Of a DNA stretch of 64,000 nt, positions 8,593-17,398 are shown in pieces. The position numbers and the translations under genes were made by a program. Positions within the stretch are counted from its first letter, which is position 1; the number at the start of each line of letters is the position of its first letter. The stretch spans positions 44,471 to 108,470 of the forward strand of contig NZ_DHYG01000054.1 in assembly GCF_002414005.1 (NCBI RefSeq), in the 5' to 3' direction. This stretch comes from Psychrobacter sp. UBA5136 (GTDB taxonomy: Bacteria > Pseudomonadota > Gammaproteobacteria > Pseudomonadales > Moraxellaceae). The notes under the pieces were generated by a model. The model worked only from the letters and a program-made list of their open reading frames with translations, was not told the DNA's origin and searched no databases.

Positions 8593-10893
8593 CTAGCCGT
8601 TGTTAACGCTTGGCTGACGGCGGCGACGCTTTGACGGCACAGGGCCTTTATCGTTATTGGTGTTAATAATAGCTGCCTGGCTTTTCGTCGTCTGAGTTTT
8701 GACGGTTGGGTTCTTAGCATCCTGACTGGCTTTAGCAGACTTTTTAGAAACGGTGTTTGTGTCCTCAGCAAACTGCGGTGCGGGTTTAGGCGCTTTCCTC
8801 TCGTACTTGGCAGCCTTTGCCGTTTGTTCTTTACGCTCAACTGGTTTTGCCTCTACGCTACTGCTATTGTCGGCGCTATTTTTACTGTTGTCGTTACTAC
8901 TGCTGTCTACAGTAGGCTGACGACGGCGACGTTTATAAGGTATTGGCTCGTTATTTATGCTGACGAGCGCGGGAGCTTGGGCCACTGTGCGCTTAGTATC
9001 CGCTGTTGTAGCGGGGTCTGACTTGCTAGAAACAGGCTTACTAGTAACATACTTGGCATCGGCTTGTTTTACTTCTGCATTCTGCTGCTGAGCTTGCTTA
9101 TCAGCTTTGTCAGAGATACCTGACTGACGTTCTATCGCTGCTTTCTTAACTTTGGCGTTTTCAGTATTTGTACTTTGCGCTACAGCTGCTTGCTCGGAAT
9201 TAGAAGCAAATTCCGGCTTTTCGTCACTTGGCAATTGTTTACGCAGCGGCGGCACAACCTTTTCATGCTCGATGACAAATAACGGCGCTGGTTTTATATC
9301 TTGGCGCTTATTTGTCGCTTGCTTATCAGTATTCGCCAGTGATAATTGCTGCAATTGTGCAAGCTCATGACTGTCTTGTGTTGCCTGCTGCTTATCATAA
9401 CCGTTATGACGAGCACTGTTACTACGACTGTCATTATTGATATCGTTATCAACCTGTTTGTCAGAAGAGTGACTAGCAGCGCGGCGGCGACGTGATGGCA
9501 CGTCTGACGCATCATTCATAAGCGCGGGCTTGGCACTGCCATTGCGATATGCTTTGTCTTGTTGATCGTTTTCTATGTGATTTACCTTAGCATTAGCGTT
9601 CGAGCTTTGCTGTTTTTGACGATTACGTCCGCGACCACGCTGCCCTTGCTTATAAGCGCCGCGACGAATATTTTCATCAAAATCGTCAATCGCTTGCTGC
9701 TGCTGCTGTTCGGTCAAAGTTTGATAATTTTGCCACCACTCGCCCATACCATTGGTCGATTCTGATAGTGGATGCTCGGCATCGCCGCATTGCTCGCGCA
9801 ATAACAAGAAATCAAAAGCAGCGCGGAAACGTGGGTGCTCAGACAACTGGACAATTTGTTTGCTACGCGGCGCCGCCAATTTTGGCTGCAATATCCAAAT
9901 ATCACGGATAAACTGCTCCGCAAATTTTGGAATGGCGGTCTTGATACGTTGACGGTCGATGACTTTGCCCGCTGCATGCAGCTGTGCGTCAGCAAAAGGC
10001 ATGTTGCGCTTTTTGGCTTTTTCTAATTGATGGAGATAATTTTCCCACAGCAACGCGGCATAAAAGAAAGCAGGGTTGATACTTTTGCCAGCGGCGATAC
10101 GTTTATCGGTATTAATGGCGACTTGTTTGACCAACGCACTTGGTTCAGCAGGCGGATAAATAATCAAACTATCCATCGCCCCAGATTCAAATAATAGCGG
10201 CAATAATGGTACCAAATAACCACCAGTAAACATCTTTTGCGTTTCATCATACAGACGATGCGGAGAGATTTGCTCCAGCAGCGCCCAATTGTCATCGTGG
10301 AACTGCGCGGCGAGTTCACTATCAAAGTCAAAACCCAACTTTGCTTTAAATCGTAGGGCTCGCAGCAATCTGACTGGATCCTCTTCGATACGCGTCGGCG
10401 CATTGCCTAATAAGCGAATAATTTTATTATCGATGTCTTCCAGCGCCCCGCAAAAATCATGCACCACGCCTTTGAGTGGCTGATAATAAAGCGCGTTAAT
10501 AGAAAAGTCGCGACGGGCAAAGTCTTGTTTGATATCGCCCCAGACATTGTCGCGCAAAATCATCCCATCTTGATTGGTGTTGGCATTATTGAGCGGCGGA
10601 CCACGAAACGTCGCCACTTCGATGAGCTCGCGACCAGAGTAAACATGCGCCAATTGGAAACGTCGTCCAATAATACGGCAGCGCTTGCCAAAGACGTCTT
10701 TAATCTCATGAGGCTTGGCATCAGTGACCGCGTCAAAGTCTTTTGGACGCAGGCCTAGCAAGGTATCGCGCACGCCGCCACCGACGATATAAGCATCAAA
10801 CCCAGCTCGGGTTAGGGTAGCTATCACTTCGGTAATGGAATTGGGTAATTCAGATTTATTCAGTTCTAACTGCTTGGCGGCACGCTCGGCCAT
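8593..10893 (-). CDS. pcnB: Poly(A) polymerase I PcnB with a very long low-complexity tail
   Basis: PcnB adds 3' poly(A) tails that mark RNAs for decay. The catalytic head has YIVGGGVRDTLLG and the D-x-D metal ligands D52 and D54 in RPKDFDAVTD, then RDFSINALYY and RIEEDPVRLLRALRF of the RNA-binding module. The core ends near residue 410; the remaining about 355 residues are disordered, rich in Gln, Asn, Ser, Lys and Ala. The tail repeats a basic motif: VPSRRRR (465-471), KRRRRQPTV (from 654) and KRRRRQPSV (from 755, at the C-terminus). E. coli PcnB is only about 465 residues. A GAGGAG ribosome site precedes the ATG. It is the first gene of pcnB-folK-panB-panC. Confidence 0.93.
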   Translation of the reverse strand: MAERAAKQLELNKSELPNSITEVIATLTRAGFDAYIVGGGVRDTLLGLRPKDFDAVTDAKPHEIKDVFGKRCRIIGRRFQLAHVYSGRELIEVATFRGPPLNNANTNQDGMILRDNVWGDIKQDFARRDFSINALYYQPLKGVVHDFCGALEDIDNKIIRLLGNAPTRIEEDPVRLLRALRFKAKLGFDFDSELAAQFHDDNWALLEQISPHRLYDETQKMFTGGYLVPLLPLLFESGAMDSLIIYPPAEPSALVKQVAINTDKRIAAGKSINPAFFYAALLWENYLHQLEKAKKRNMPFADAQLHAAGKVIDRQRIKTAIPKFAEQFIRDIWILQPKLAAPRSKQIVQLSEHPRFRAAFDFLLLREQCGDAEHPLSESTNGMGEWWQNYQTLTEQQQQQAIDDFDENIRRGAYKQGQRGRGRNRQKQQSSNANAKVNHIENDQQDKAYRNGSAKPALMNDASDVPSRRRRAASHSSDKQVDNDINNDSRSNSARHNGYDKQQATQDSHELAQLQQLSLANTDKQATNKRQDIKPAPLFVIEHEKVVPPLRKQLPSDEKPEFASNSEQAAVAQSTNTENAKVKKAAIERQSGISDKADKQAQQQNAEVKQADAKYVTSKPVSSKSDPATTADTKRTVAQAPALVSINNEPIPYKRRRRQPTVDSSSNDNSKNSADNSSSVEAKPVERKEQTAKAAKYERKAPKPAPQFAEDTNTVSKKSAKASQDAKNPTVKTQTTKSQAAIINTNNDKGPVPSKRRRRQPSVNNG

Positions 10894-11058
10894 GCATCTA
10901 CTCCTCGCCTTTATTCTTAACCACCTTTGATGAACACAGCATCTAGCAGGCGGATGTATCTGCTAGTTTAACAAATTTTGACCATGGTGGGTGTGTTATG
11001 ACATTTACTTACATGCTATTTTGTCAATATTGGGGTCAATTTACTAAAAATAAAGGGC

Positions 11059-11490
11059 TTAATCTTGCACGCTTAAACGCTGGCGATTTTTCTCAACGGT
11101 TTTTGCTCCGATGCCTTTTACCTTTGTTAATTCATCAACCGTTTTAAAACCGCCAAACATCTCACGATATAAAATAATCGCCTGCGCTTTACTGCTGCCA
11201 ATACCGTTTAATGCCACCAGCTCCGCTTCTGTGGCGCGATTGATATTAATGCTGGTCTGCGCGCGCGCTTGGCTTTGCGCCGTTTCTTGTGATAGCAGAT
11301 AATCATAAGCACTTTGGGCATTATTAAAACATGGTGCAGCTAGAACCTGATTAGATAGCATAAGAATGATAAAAAATATGCCTATTAAAAAAATAACCCA
11401 TTTTTTAAGCAAATCAGCGGGCGAGCATTTAATGAATGACCGTCTAATGAATGTCCATTTAACAGGTGACGATTTATTAGTCGCGTTCAT
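11059..11490 (-). CDS. comEA: ComEA-type helix-hairpin-helix DNA-binding protein
   Basis: The C-terminal half (about 65 residues) is a double helix-hairpin-helix domain of the ComEA kind: ININRATEAELVALNGIGSSKA followed (in a second hairpin) by FKTVDELTKVKGIGAKTV. ComEA binds incoming DNA in the periplasm during natural transformation. A hydrophobic segment (WVIFLIGIFFIILML, about residues 31-46) ending in VLAAP could be a signal peptide or anchor, preceded by an unusually long basic N-terminus encoded by a 15-bp tandem repeat. The start at 11490 overlaps the mazG stop by 14 bases and is preferred to one 40 codons upstream that would run through mazG. Confidence 0.8.
   Translation of the reverse strand: MNATNKSSPVKWTFIRRSFIKCSPADLLKKWVIFLIGIFFIILMLSNQVLAAPCFNNAQSAYDYLLSQETAQSQARAQTSININRATEAELVALNGIGSSKAQAIILYREMFGGFKTVDELTKVKGIGAKTVEKNRQRLSVQD
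11430..11474. repeat. 15-bp tandem array inside the comEA 5' end
   Basis: Three adjacent 15-base units: TAATGAATGACCGTC, TAATGAATGTCCATT and the diverged TAACAGGTGACGATT. The period is a multiple of three, so it encodes a 5-residue repeat (roughly SPVKW, TFIRR, SFIKC) just before the hydrophobic segment of ComEA and keeps the frame if unit number changes. Confidence 0.55.
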
Positions 11491-12403
11491 GTTGTTTCGC
11501 CGCGTCCCATAAGGCGTCCATCTCATCAATGTTACTGTCCTCGACACACTTGCCAGCGGCGGCCAATTGCTCTTCAATATAACCAAAGCGCGATTTGAAT
11601 TTATGCACACAGGTTAACGTTGCAGTTTCAGCGTCGAGGTTTAGTTTACGCGCGACATTGACCAGCGCAAACATACAATCGCCGAGCTCTTTTTCAATAT
11701 CGCTCATATTGGCTTTGATTTCGGTTTTTGATTTATCGGTCAGCTCGCTTTTTAATTCAGCAATTTCTTCTTCGAGTTTATCAAATGCGCCGCTGACCCC
11801 TTCCCAATCAAAACCCAACTTTGACGCTTGCTTTTGTACTTCCTGCGCTTGCATCAGCGCACTACCCGCCTTGATATTGTCCAAACGTCGTTTTGGCTTG
11901 CCACGTGCGGCGCGGGCTTGGTTTTCCTCTGCCTTAATCTCATCCCAGCGTTCTTTGACCGCGGCATCGTCTTTTAGCGTTTCTGCCTCAAACACATGCG
12001 GATGCCGACGAATCAATTTCTCTTGCAAGGTCGTCATCACATCACTCATATCAAAGCGACCTTGCTCAGCATATATTTGACAATGAAAAATCACTTGTAA
12101 GAGTACATCGCCAAGCTCGCCTTTGATGTCTTCATCATCATCGCTTTGTACCGCCTCGCCGAGCTCATAGGCTTCTTCGATGGCATACGGAATAAGGCTA
12201 TGATTACTTTGTTTTTTATCCCACGCACAGTCGACCCGCAGCCGCGCCATTAACGCCAATAAATCGTCCAATTCACCACTGGCCGCTGGCACGCCTTGCA
12301 CAGGCGTAGGCGCTGAGACTTGTTTGTCATGTTTGTCAGTCGACGGTTTTGCATTATCATTTTGAGTGTGTTTTTTATTATTTATCATGTCTGGATTATT
12401 CAT
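11477..12403 (-). CDS. mazG: Nucleoside triphosphate pyrophosphohydrolase MazG
   Basis: MazG hydrolyses (d)NTPs to monophosphates and is linked to clearing abnormal nucleotides and to ppGpp levels. Two MazG domains are visible: the first with CAWDKKQSNHSLIPYAIEEA and GELGDVLLQVIFH, the second with EELKS-type acidic helices and EKELGDCMFALVNVARKL. Thirty-odd extra N-terminal residues rich in Asn, Lys and Asp precede the LMARLR start of the family. It overlaps comEA by 14 bases, which suggests translational coupling. Confidence 0.93.
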   Translation of the reverse strand: MNNPDMINNKKHTQNDNAKPSTDKHDKQVSAPTPVQGVPAASGELDDLLALMARLRVDCAWDKKQSNHSLIPYAIEEAYELGEAVQSDDDEDIKGELGDVLLQVIFHCQIYAEQGRFDMSDVMTTLQEKLIRRHPHVFEAETLKDDAAVKERWDEIKAEENQARAARGKPKRRLDNIKAGSALMQAQEVQKQASKLGFDWEGVSGAFDKLEEEIAELKSELTDKSKTEIKANMSDIEKELGDCMFALVNVARKLNLDAETATLTCVHKFKSRFGYIEEQLAAAGKCVEDSNIDEMDALWDAAKQHERD

Positions 12404-12571
12404 AAAGGAGCTCTCTGAAAGGGGTTCTTTGACTTTAATGGCAAAGGCAACAAAATATGGCTGAGTTTATCGTTATGGTAGCGTTAGTGTATCATTGAAC
12501 GCGGATTAGCTTATAATCGTGTGACCGACTTAATTATTATCTCACTGCTAAAACGCAAGGATTTTATCGTT

Positions 12572-14077
12572 ATGCCCACCTCTGATACTACTCAACATAC
12601 AAACTATAAAACACCGCAATTTCCCTTTGCGCCGATTAAAATTGATTCATTTAAAGCTTACGATATTCGCGGCGAGCTTGGCGTCAATCTCGATGAAGAC
12701 ATCGCTTATCGTATCGGACGCGCCTTTGCGCAGATTTTATTTGAGCGTTATAGCGCATCAGATAGCCCAGCTGATCTTAAAGGTTTACAGCCTGCTATTG
12801 TTATTGGTAGCGATATTCGCCACTCCAGCGAGCAGTTAAAACAAGCGGCCATCAAAGGTATGTTGGACGCGGGCGTCGATGTGATTGATTTGGGCATGAC
12901 CGGTACAGAAGAGGTGTATTTTGCCACCAGTTATTATCAAGCGCTGGGCGGTATCGAAGTCACTGCCAGTCATAATCCGATTAATTATAATGGCTTAAAG
13001 CTGGTAAAGGAACACTCAAAACCGATTAGCGCCGATGATGGTTTGGCAGAGATTCAGGCGCTGGCGCAATCTGGTCAATTTAATACAAATAATACGCAAG
13101 GCAATTTACAATTACGAGCAGATAAAAGCGCTTATATCGACCATGTCATGAGTTTTATTGATGTTGATAAATTAAAACCGCTTAAATTGGTTATGAACTC
13201 TGGTAATGGTAGCGCCGGTCCCGTCGTCGACTTGTTAGTCGACAAGCTGACCCAAGCTGGCGCGCCGATTGAAGTGATTAAACTGCATCACACGCCTGAT
13301 GGCAGCTTTCCAAACGGCATCCCCAATCCTATGATTGAGGCCAATCGAACCGTCACTCAGCAGGCGGTATTAGACCATAAAGCGGATCTTGGTATTGCCT
13401 TTGATGGCGATTTTGACCGCTGCTTTTTGTTCGATGAATACGGTGAATTTATCGATGGTAGTTATGTCGTTGGTATGCTCGCGCAGGCGTTTTTAAATAA
13501 ATACCAACATCAAGAGCAGAGCGTGTCAATCGTCTATGACCCGCGGGTGATTTATAATACCGAAGCCGTCATACGTGAGCACAATGGCACGGCGGTTATT
13601 AGCAAATCTGGGCATTCATTTATCAAACAAGTCATGCGTGATTCTGGCGCGGTCTATGGTGGCGAGATGTCCGCCCACCATTATTTCCGTGATTTTTTCT
13701 ACTGTGATAGCGGCATGATTCCGTGGCTGTTGACCATTGAGTTATTGTCGATTACCGGTAAGACGCTATCAGAATTGGTTAGCGGCTATATTGCGGCCTA
13801 TCCAAGCTCAGGCGAGCTAAATTTTCATTTGACCACGCATGATGCAAAGGCAATTATCAGCGCCATTGAAGACAAGTTTAGCGCCGAAAATCCAACCAAA
13901 TCGACGCTTGATGGTTTAAGCCTGAATTTTGGCGACTGGCGTTTTAATTTACGTGCTTCCAATACAGAACCACTCATTAGGCTAAACATCGAAAGTCGTG
14001 GTGATAAGCAATTATTAGCCAGCAAAACGCAAGAAATACAGCACTGGCTTGCCACCCAAGGCGCTGTCTCTGCTTAG
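12572..14077 (+). CDS. Phosphomannomutase/phosphoglucomutase (AlgC/ManB type)
   Basis: A 501-residue alpha-D-phosphohexomutase that interconverts hexose 6- and 1-phosphates, supplying mannose-1-P or glucose-1-P for surface sugars. Domain order is the usual four: FKAYDIRGELG at the start, the active-site serine loop VTASHNPINYNG, the magnesium loop FDGDFDRCF, the sugar loop GGEMSAHHYF and the phosphate loop RASNTEPLIRL. The start at 12572 follows an AAGGA motif; a GTG 17 codons upstream is possible. It is convergent with the ugd-like/pgi/galU/galE run, as pgm is at the end of Acinetobacter capsule loci. The substrate (mannose or glucose or both) cannot be read from the sequence. Confidence 0.93.
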   Translation: MPTSDTTQHTNYKTPQFPFAPIKIDSFKAYDIRGELGVNLDEDIAYRIGRAFAQILFERYSASDSPADLKGLQPAIVIGSDIRHSSEQLKQAAIKGMLDAGVDVIDLGMTGTEEVYFATSYYQALGGIEVTASHNPINYNGLKLVKEHSKPISADDGLAEIQALAQSGQFNTNNTQGNLQLRADKSAYIDHVMSFIDVDKLKPLKLVMNSGNGSAGPVVDLLVDKLTQAGAPIEVIKLHHTPDGSFPNGIPNPMIEANRTVTQQAVLDHKADLGIAFDGDFDRCFLFDEYGEFIDGSYVVGMLAQAFLNKYQHQEQSVSIVYDPRVIYNTEAVIREHNGTAVISKSGHSFIKQVMRDSGAVYGGEMSAHHYFRDFFYCDSGMIPWLLTIELLSITGKTLSELVSGYIAAYPSSGELNFHLTTHDAKAIISAIEDKFSAENPTKSTLDGLSLNFGDWRFNLRASNTEPLIRLNIESRGDKQLLASKTQEIQHWLATQGAVSA

Positions 14078-14105
14078 GATTTTGGCCTATCTATCTATTG
14101 ATAAA

Positions 14106-14143
14106 ATAAGCGCCTGCTAATCTTAGATTAACAGGCGCTTATT
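14106..14143. terminator. Convergent terminator between the phosphohexomutase and the ugd-like gene
   Basis: Long stem with arms AATAAGCGCCTG and CAGGCGCTTATT and an inner TAATC/GATTA extension. It lies between the two convergent stop codons. The flanking T tracts are interrupted, so the strength is uncertain. Confidence 0.65.
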
Positions 14144-14204
14144 ATGTGTTATAAGTTTCAAAACTGTCTTATTTAAAGGCTAACTTTACAGTTGATAAAT
14201 CCCA

Positions 14205-15653
14205 TCACTTAGCGCGACCAATCCCTATATAGTCTCCCACTAAACTCTCGACCTGCTGCCGTGACAAGGCATTGCGCGCATCAAATATAGGTATCGCTTG
14301 CTCATTAAGCTTAGCAGTATTTAGTCTGTTTTCTGGTAACCAACTGATAATAAAAATCGCCTGCGCCGCTTTAAGCTGCTGATACGGACTGGCAATCAAT
14401 TCAAGCAAAGACTGCTCTCCATAAAGCTCGGCAAGCTCCGTCCATGCTTTATCACTATAGACCAGCGTACGGATATTATAAGACCACAGCAGCGCTAGCA
14501 ATGGATGAATGGCGGATTCTGCCGTGCGTCCCGAGCCCGCCTTGTAACTACCGCCCCAAATAATCACCGTTTTATTATCGATAAACCCATCAAAGTATTG
14601 CCAAAATTTGCGAAAAATCAGCTCTTTTTGATCTTCGTTGATATGGATGACGGACTGTAATAGCGGCATAGCCAGGCTTTTTTCTGTACTCGACTGCTGC
14701 AACTTAACCAGCTCAGTTGGGAGCGTATTACCGCCAAATCCCCAGCCCGCTTGCAAGTAGCTACTGCCGACGCGCTCATCAAGTCCCATGATGTGGCTGA
14801 CCTGCTGGATATCGACCTGTTGACTGTCAGCCAAGCGCGACATCTCATTCATAAAGCTGACCCTTGTGGCAAGCATCGCCATGATACTACTACGGGCAAA
14901 TTCTATGGTCGCAATATCGGCTTGATGAAAGGCGCGCGCATGCTGCATTAAAGATTGCAGCATACTTAAATGATGGCTGCTATTTGGCGTTTTTTCACCA
15001 AGCAACAACAGCGATGGATTTAACATCGAACTATAAGCGTCGCCGTCTTTTAAAAACACGAACGGCACATAATAAACCCACGCGCGCTGCAACTGCTTGG
15101 ACAAGGCAGCAACTGCCCCTAACCGCTTTATGCCACTCATGATGAGCGGCAACGTTTGCTCATGACTGTGATTAAAGGCGGTAATCCAGCTGTCTTCTTG
15201 CCATACTGGGCTGATACTGTCTAAAAACAACCAATACAGCGAAACTGCTTTTTGCTCAGCAATTCTTCCTTTCTCATCATTGCTATCATTGCTATCACTC
15301 TTATTATCGTCATAACCATTATGCTGATTTGATTGTTCATAGCGCTGTAGTAGCTTATCAGCGCTATCTGGTAAAGGATAACTGAGAATCTGCTGCTGCT
15401 GTACATACATCTGCCACAGCGCCTGCAAATGATGCTCAAAACCATATTGCTGTAATTGCTGCGTCAACATGTCTTTGTCCGCATAAAAATGCACCGCATG
15501 ACCGAGACTTGCCAGCACTACCGCACTGGTAATGGCCTCGATACTGTGACCGACAACGACGCAAACGCTGGTTTTTGTAGCGGATGGATTAAACACGTTT
15601 GATGCAGATCGGGACTTGTGTGTCTCTAGTTTATCTATAGCAGCAGCGCTCAT
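14205..15653 (-). CDS. UDP-glucose 6-dehydrogenase-like protein lacking catalytic residues (probable pseudoenzyme)
   Basis: The 482-residue protein keeps the three-domain plan of UDP-glucose/GDP-mannose dehydrogenases: an N-terminal Rossmann-like region (residues 29-60), the FLKDG element (200-204), the LATRVSFMNE helix (261-270), the GWGFGG loop (303-308) and the GGSYKAG strand (367-373). The key positions are changed. The cofactor loop GxGxxG is GHSIEA (35-40). The PEFLREG glutamate is V199. The catalytic Lys and Asn are R254 and M258. The catalytic Cys of GGSCFPKD is T310 in GGNTLPTE, and the following Asp is E314. An Asn/Asp/Ser linker interrupts residues 110-130. It sits where Acinetobacter capsule loci carry an active ugd, downstream of pgi. 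Classical dehydrogenase activity is unlikely; a structural or regulatory role is possible. Confidence 0.8.
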   Translation of the reverse strand: MSAAAIDKLETHKSRSASNVFNPSATKTSVCVVVGHSIEAITSAVVLASLGHAVHFYADKDMLTQQLQQYGFEHHLQALWQMYVQQQQILSYPLPDSADKLLQRYEQSNQHNGYDDNKSDSNDSNDEKGRIAEQKAVSLYWLFLDSISPVWQEDSWITAFNHSHEQTLPLIMSGIKRLGAVAALSKQLQRAWVYYVPFVFLKDGDAYSSMLNPSLLLLGEKTPNSSHHLSMLQSLMQHARAFHQADIATIEFARSSIMAMLATRVSFMNEMSRLADSQQVDIQQVSHIMGLDERVGSSYLQAGWGFGGNTLPTELVKLQQSSTEKSLAMPLLQSVIHINEDQKELIFRKFWQYFDGFIDNKTVIIWGGSYKAGSGRTAESAIHPLLALLWSYNIRTLVYSDKAWTELAELYGEQSLLELIASPYQQLKAAQAIFIISWLPENRLNTAKLNEQAIPIFDARNALSRQQVESLVGDYIGIGRAK

Positions 15654-15727
15654 AAGGTGACCTTTTATTGTTAGGAAGTTAGCAGCGTTGATAATGTAGT
15701 AGCATGGTTAAGTTGGCAGTGGCTCTA

Positions 15728-17395
15728 TTAAGACAACAGTTTGATATGCTGCAGTAGCTGATTTGTCGAGGTGTCAAATTGCTCATCACCGCCTTGCTGC
15801 ATGGCGGTGTGTACCGACTCTGCCATGCGCTTACCCATCTCAACGCCCCATTGATCAAACGGGTTGATATCCCAAATGCTTGCCATGACGTAAACCTTGT
15901 GCTCATAAAGCGCAATCAGCTCGCCCAGACTATGCGGGGTCAGCTCATCGATAAGGAGCGTGGTTGATGGCTGATTGCCGCGGTAATACTTATATTTATC
16001 AGCAGAAGAAACCGCTTTAACATCACCATCAGCAATAGCAGCATTACCAAACGCCAGCACCCGACTTTGCGCCAGACAGTTGGCCAAAGACAATTCGTGC
16101 TGCTGCTGTAGTGACTCATTTGTGGTGCTGTCACTATAACGCCGGACGCAAGCGATAAAATCACAAGACACTTGCTGCGTCCCTTGATGCAAGAGCTGAT
16201 AAAAAGCGTGCTGCGCGTTTGAGCCAATCTCGCCCCACAAAATTGGGCACGTATCATAATCCAAGCGCCCGCCATACTGCGTCACCGATTTGCCATTACT
16301 TTCCATCTCAAGCTGGGTCAAATAACTTGGCAAATACTCCAAACGCCCATCATAAGGCAGCACGGTATGCGCATTGACTTGCAAAAAGGTACTGTTCCAA
16401 ACGGCAAGTAAACCTAAGAGTACCGGTAGATTTTCGGCAAAATCCGCTTGGGCAAAATGCTCATCCATACTATGAGCGCCCGCCAACAGCTCTTTAAACC
16501 TAGCCATGCCGATACGAATGGCAATGGCAAGCCCAATCGCCGACCATAATGAAAAACGCCCGCCAACCCATTCCCAAAGCTGCAATTGATGCTCAGGATG
16601 AATGCCCCAGGCACTCATTTTTTCACAATTGGCCGACACGCCGATAAAATGGCGGCGTAACACACTGTCTTCCGTACCAGCGCGCAGCTTAGATGTCGCA
16701 AGCAGCCATGACAGCGCAGTTTTGGCATTCGACAGCGTATCAACGGTGCCAAAGGATTTGGAGGAGATAATAAATAATGTGGTTTCAGGGTTTAAATGCT
16801 TTAGCAAATTATCAAGCTGCGTGCCATCCATGTTGGAGACAAAATGCACCTCAATGTCGGTATCTGCCCACTCATCAAGCGCAGTAGTGGCCATCAGCGG
16901 GCCTAAATCAGAGCCGCCAACGCCGATATTAACGACATCCGTAATCGCCTTACCCGAAAACCCGCGCCACGTACCATTGCGTACGCGCTCTGACAGCCTT
17001 TCTACCCGCGCCAAGCTCTCGTGCACATCAGCAACGACATTTTGCTCGCTTACTTGTAACGTTGCCGTGGACGGCAAGCGTAACGCGGTATGCAGTGCTG
17101 CACGCTCCTCACTGGTATTGACCATTGCCCCTTGTAGCAAGGATTTAATACGAACAGATAACTCACAGCTATCCGCTAAGCCAAGCAAATTGCTTAACAC
17201 ACGCTCATCAATACACTGCTTGCTATAGTCCATATATAGCGCACCCGCTTGCGTGCTAAAACGGGTCGTACGCTCACTATCTTGCGCGAACAATGTCGCA
17301 AGCGACCAAGGCTGCTCCGCCAGCTGACACAAATGCTGCCAGTACTCGGAGTGGCGGGCACTGTTACATTTTTTATTAATAGTTATCGCATCCAT
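15728..17395 (-). CDS. pgi: Glucose-6-phosphate isomerase
   Basis: Pgi interconverts glucose 6-phosphate and fructose 6-phosphate. Family signatures are present: VNIGVGGSDLGPLMA, FIISSKSFGTVDTL, WGIHPEHQLQLWEWVGGRFSLW (read in shorter parts as WVGGRFSLWSAIG), VPYDGRLEYLPSYL-type loop at LPYDGRLEYLPSYL, and NPFDQWGVEMGK close to the C-terminus. At 555 residues it is full length. The ATG is only 3 bases after the galU stop, so galU and pgi are almost certainly co-translated. It links central metabolism to the sugar-nucleotide genes around it. Confidence 0.95.
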   Translation of the reverse strand: MDAITINKKCNSARHSEYWQHLCQLAEQPWSLATLFAQDSERTTRFSTQAGALYMDYSKQCIDERVLSNLLGLADSCELSVRIKSLLQGAMVNTSEERAALHTALRLPSTATLQVSEQNVVADVHESLARVERLSERVRNGTWRGFSGKAITDVVNIGVGGSDLGPLMATTALDEWADTDIEVHFVSNMDGTQLDNLLKHLNPETTLFIISSKSFGTVDTLSNAKTALSWLLATSKLRAGTEDSVLRRHFIGVSANCEKMSAWGIHPEHQLQLWEWVGGRFSLWSAIGLAIAIRIGMARFKELLAGAHSMDEHFAQADFAENLPVLLGLLAVWNSTFLQVNAHTVLPYDGRLEYLPSYLTQLEMESNGKSVTQYGGRLDYDTCPILWGEIGSNAQHAFYQLLHQGTQQVSCDFIACVRRYSDSTTNESLQQQHELSLANCLAQSRVLAFGNAAIADGDVKAVSSADKYKYYRGNQPSTTLLIDELTPHSLGELIALYEHKVYVMASIWDINPFDQWGVEMGKRMAESVHTAMQQGGDEQFDTSTNQLLQHIKLLS

Positions 17396-17398
17396 GAG

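Noticed and set aside
16602..17228. Plus-strand open frame of 208 codons over pgi
   Set aside because: A Ser-rich shadow frame antisense to intact pgi.
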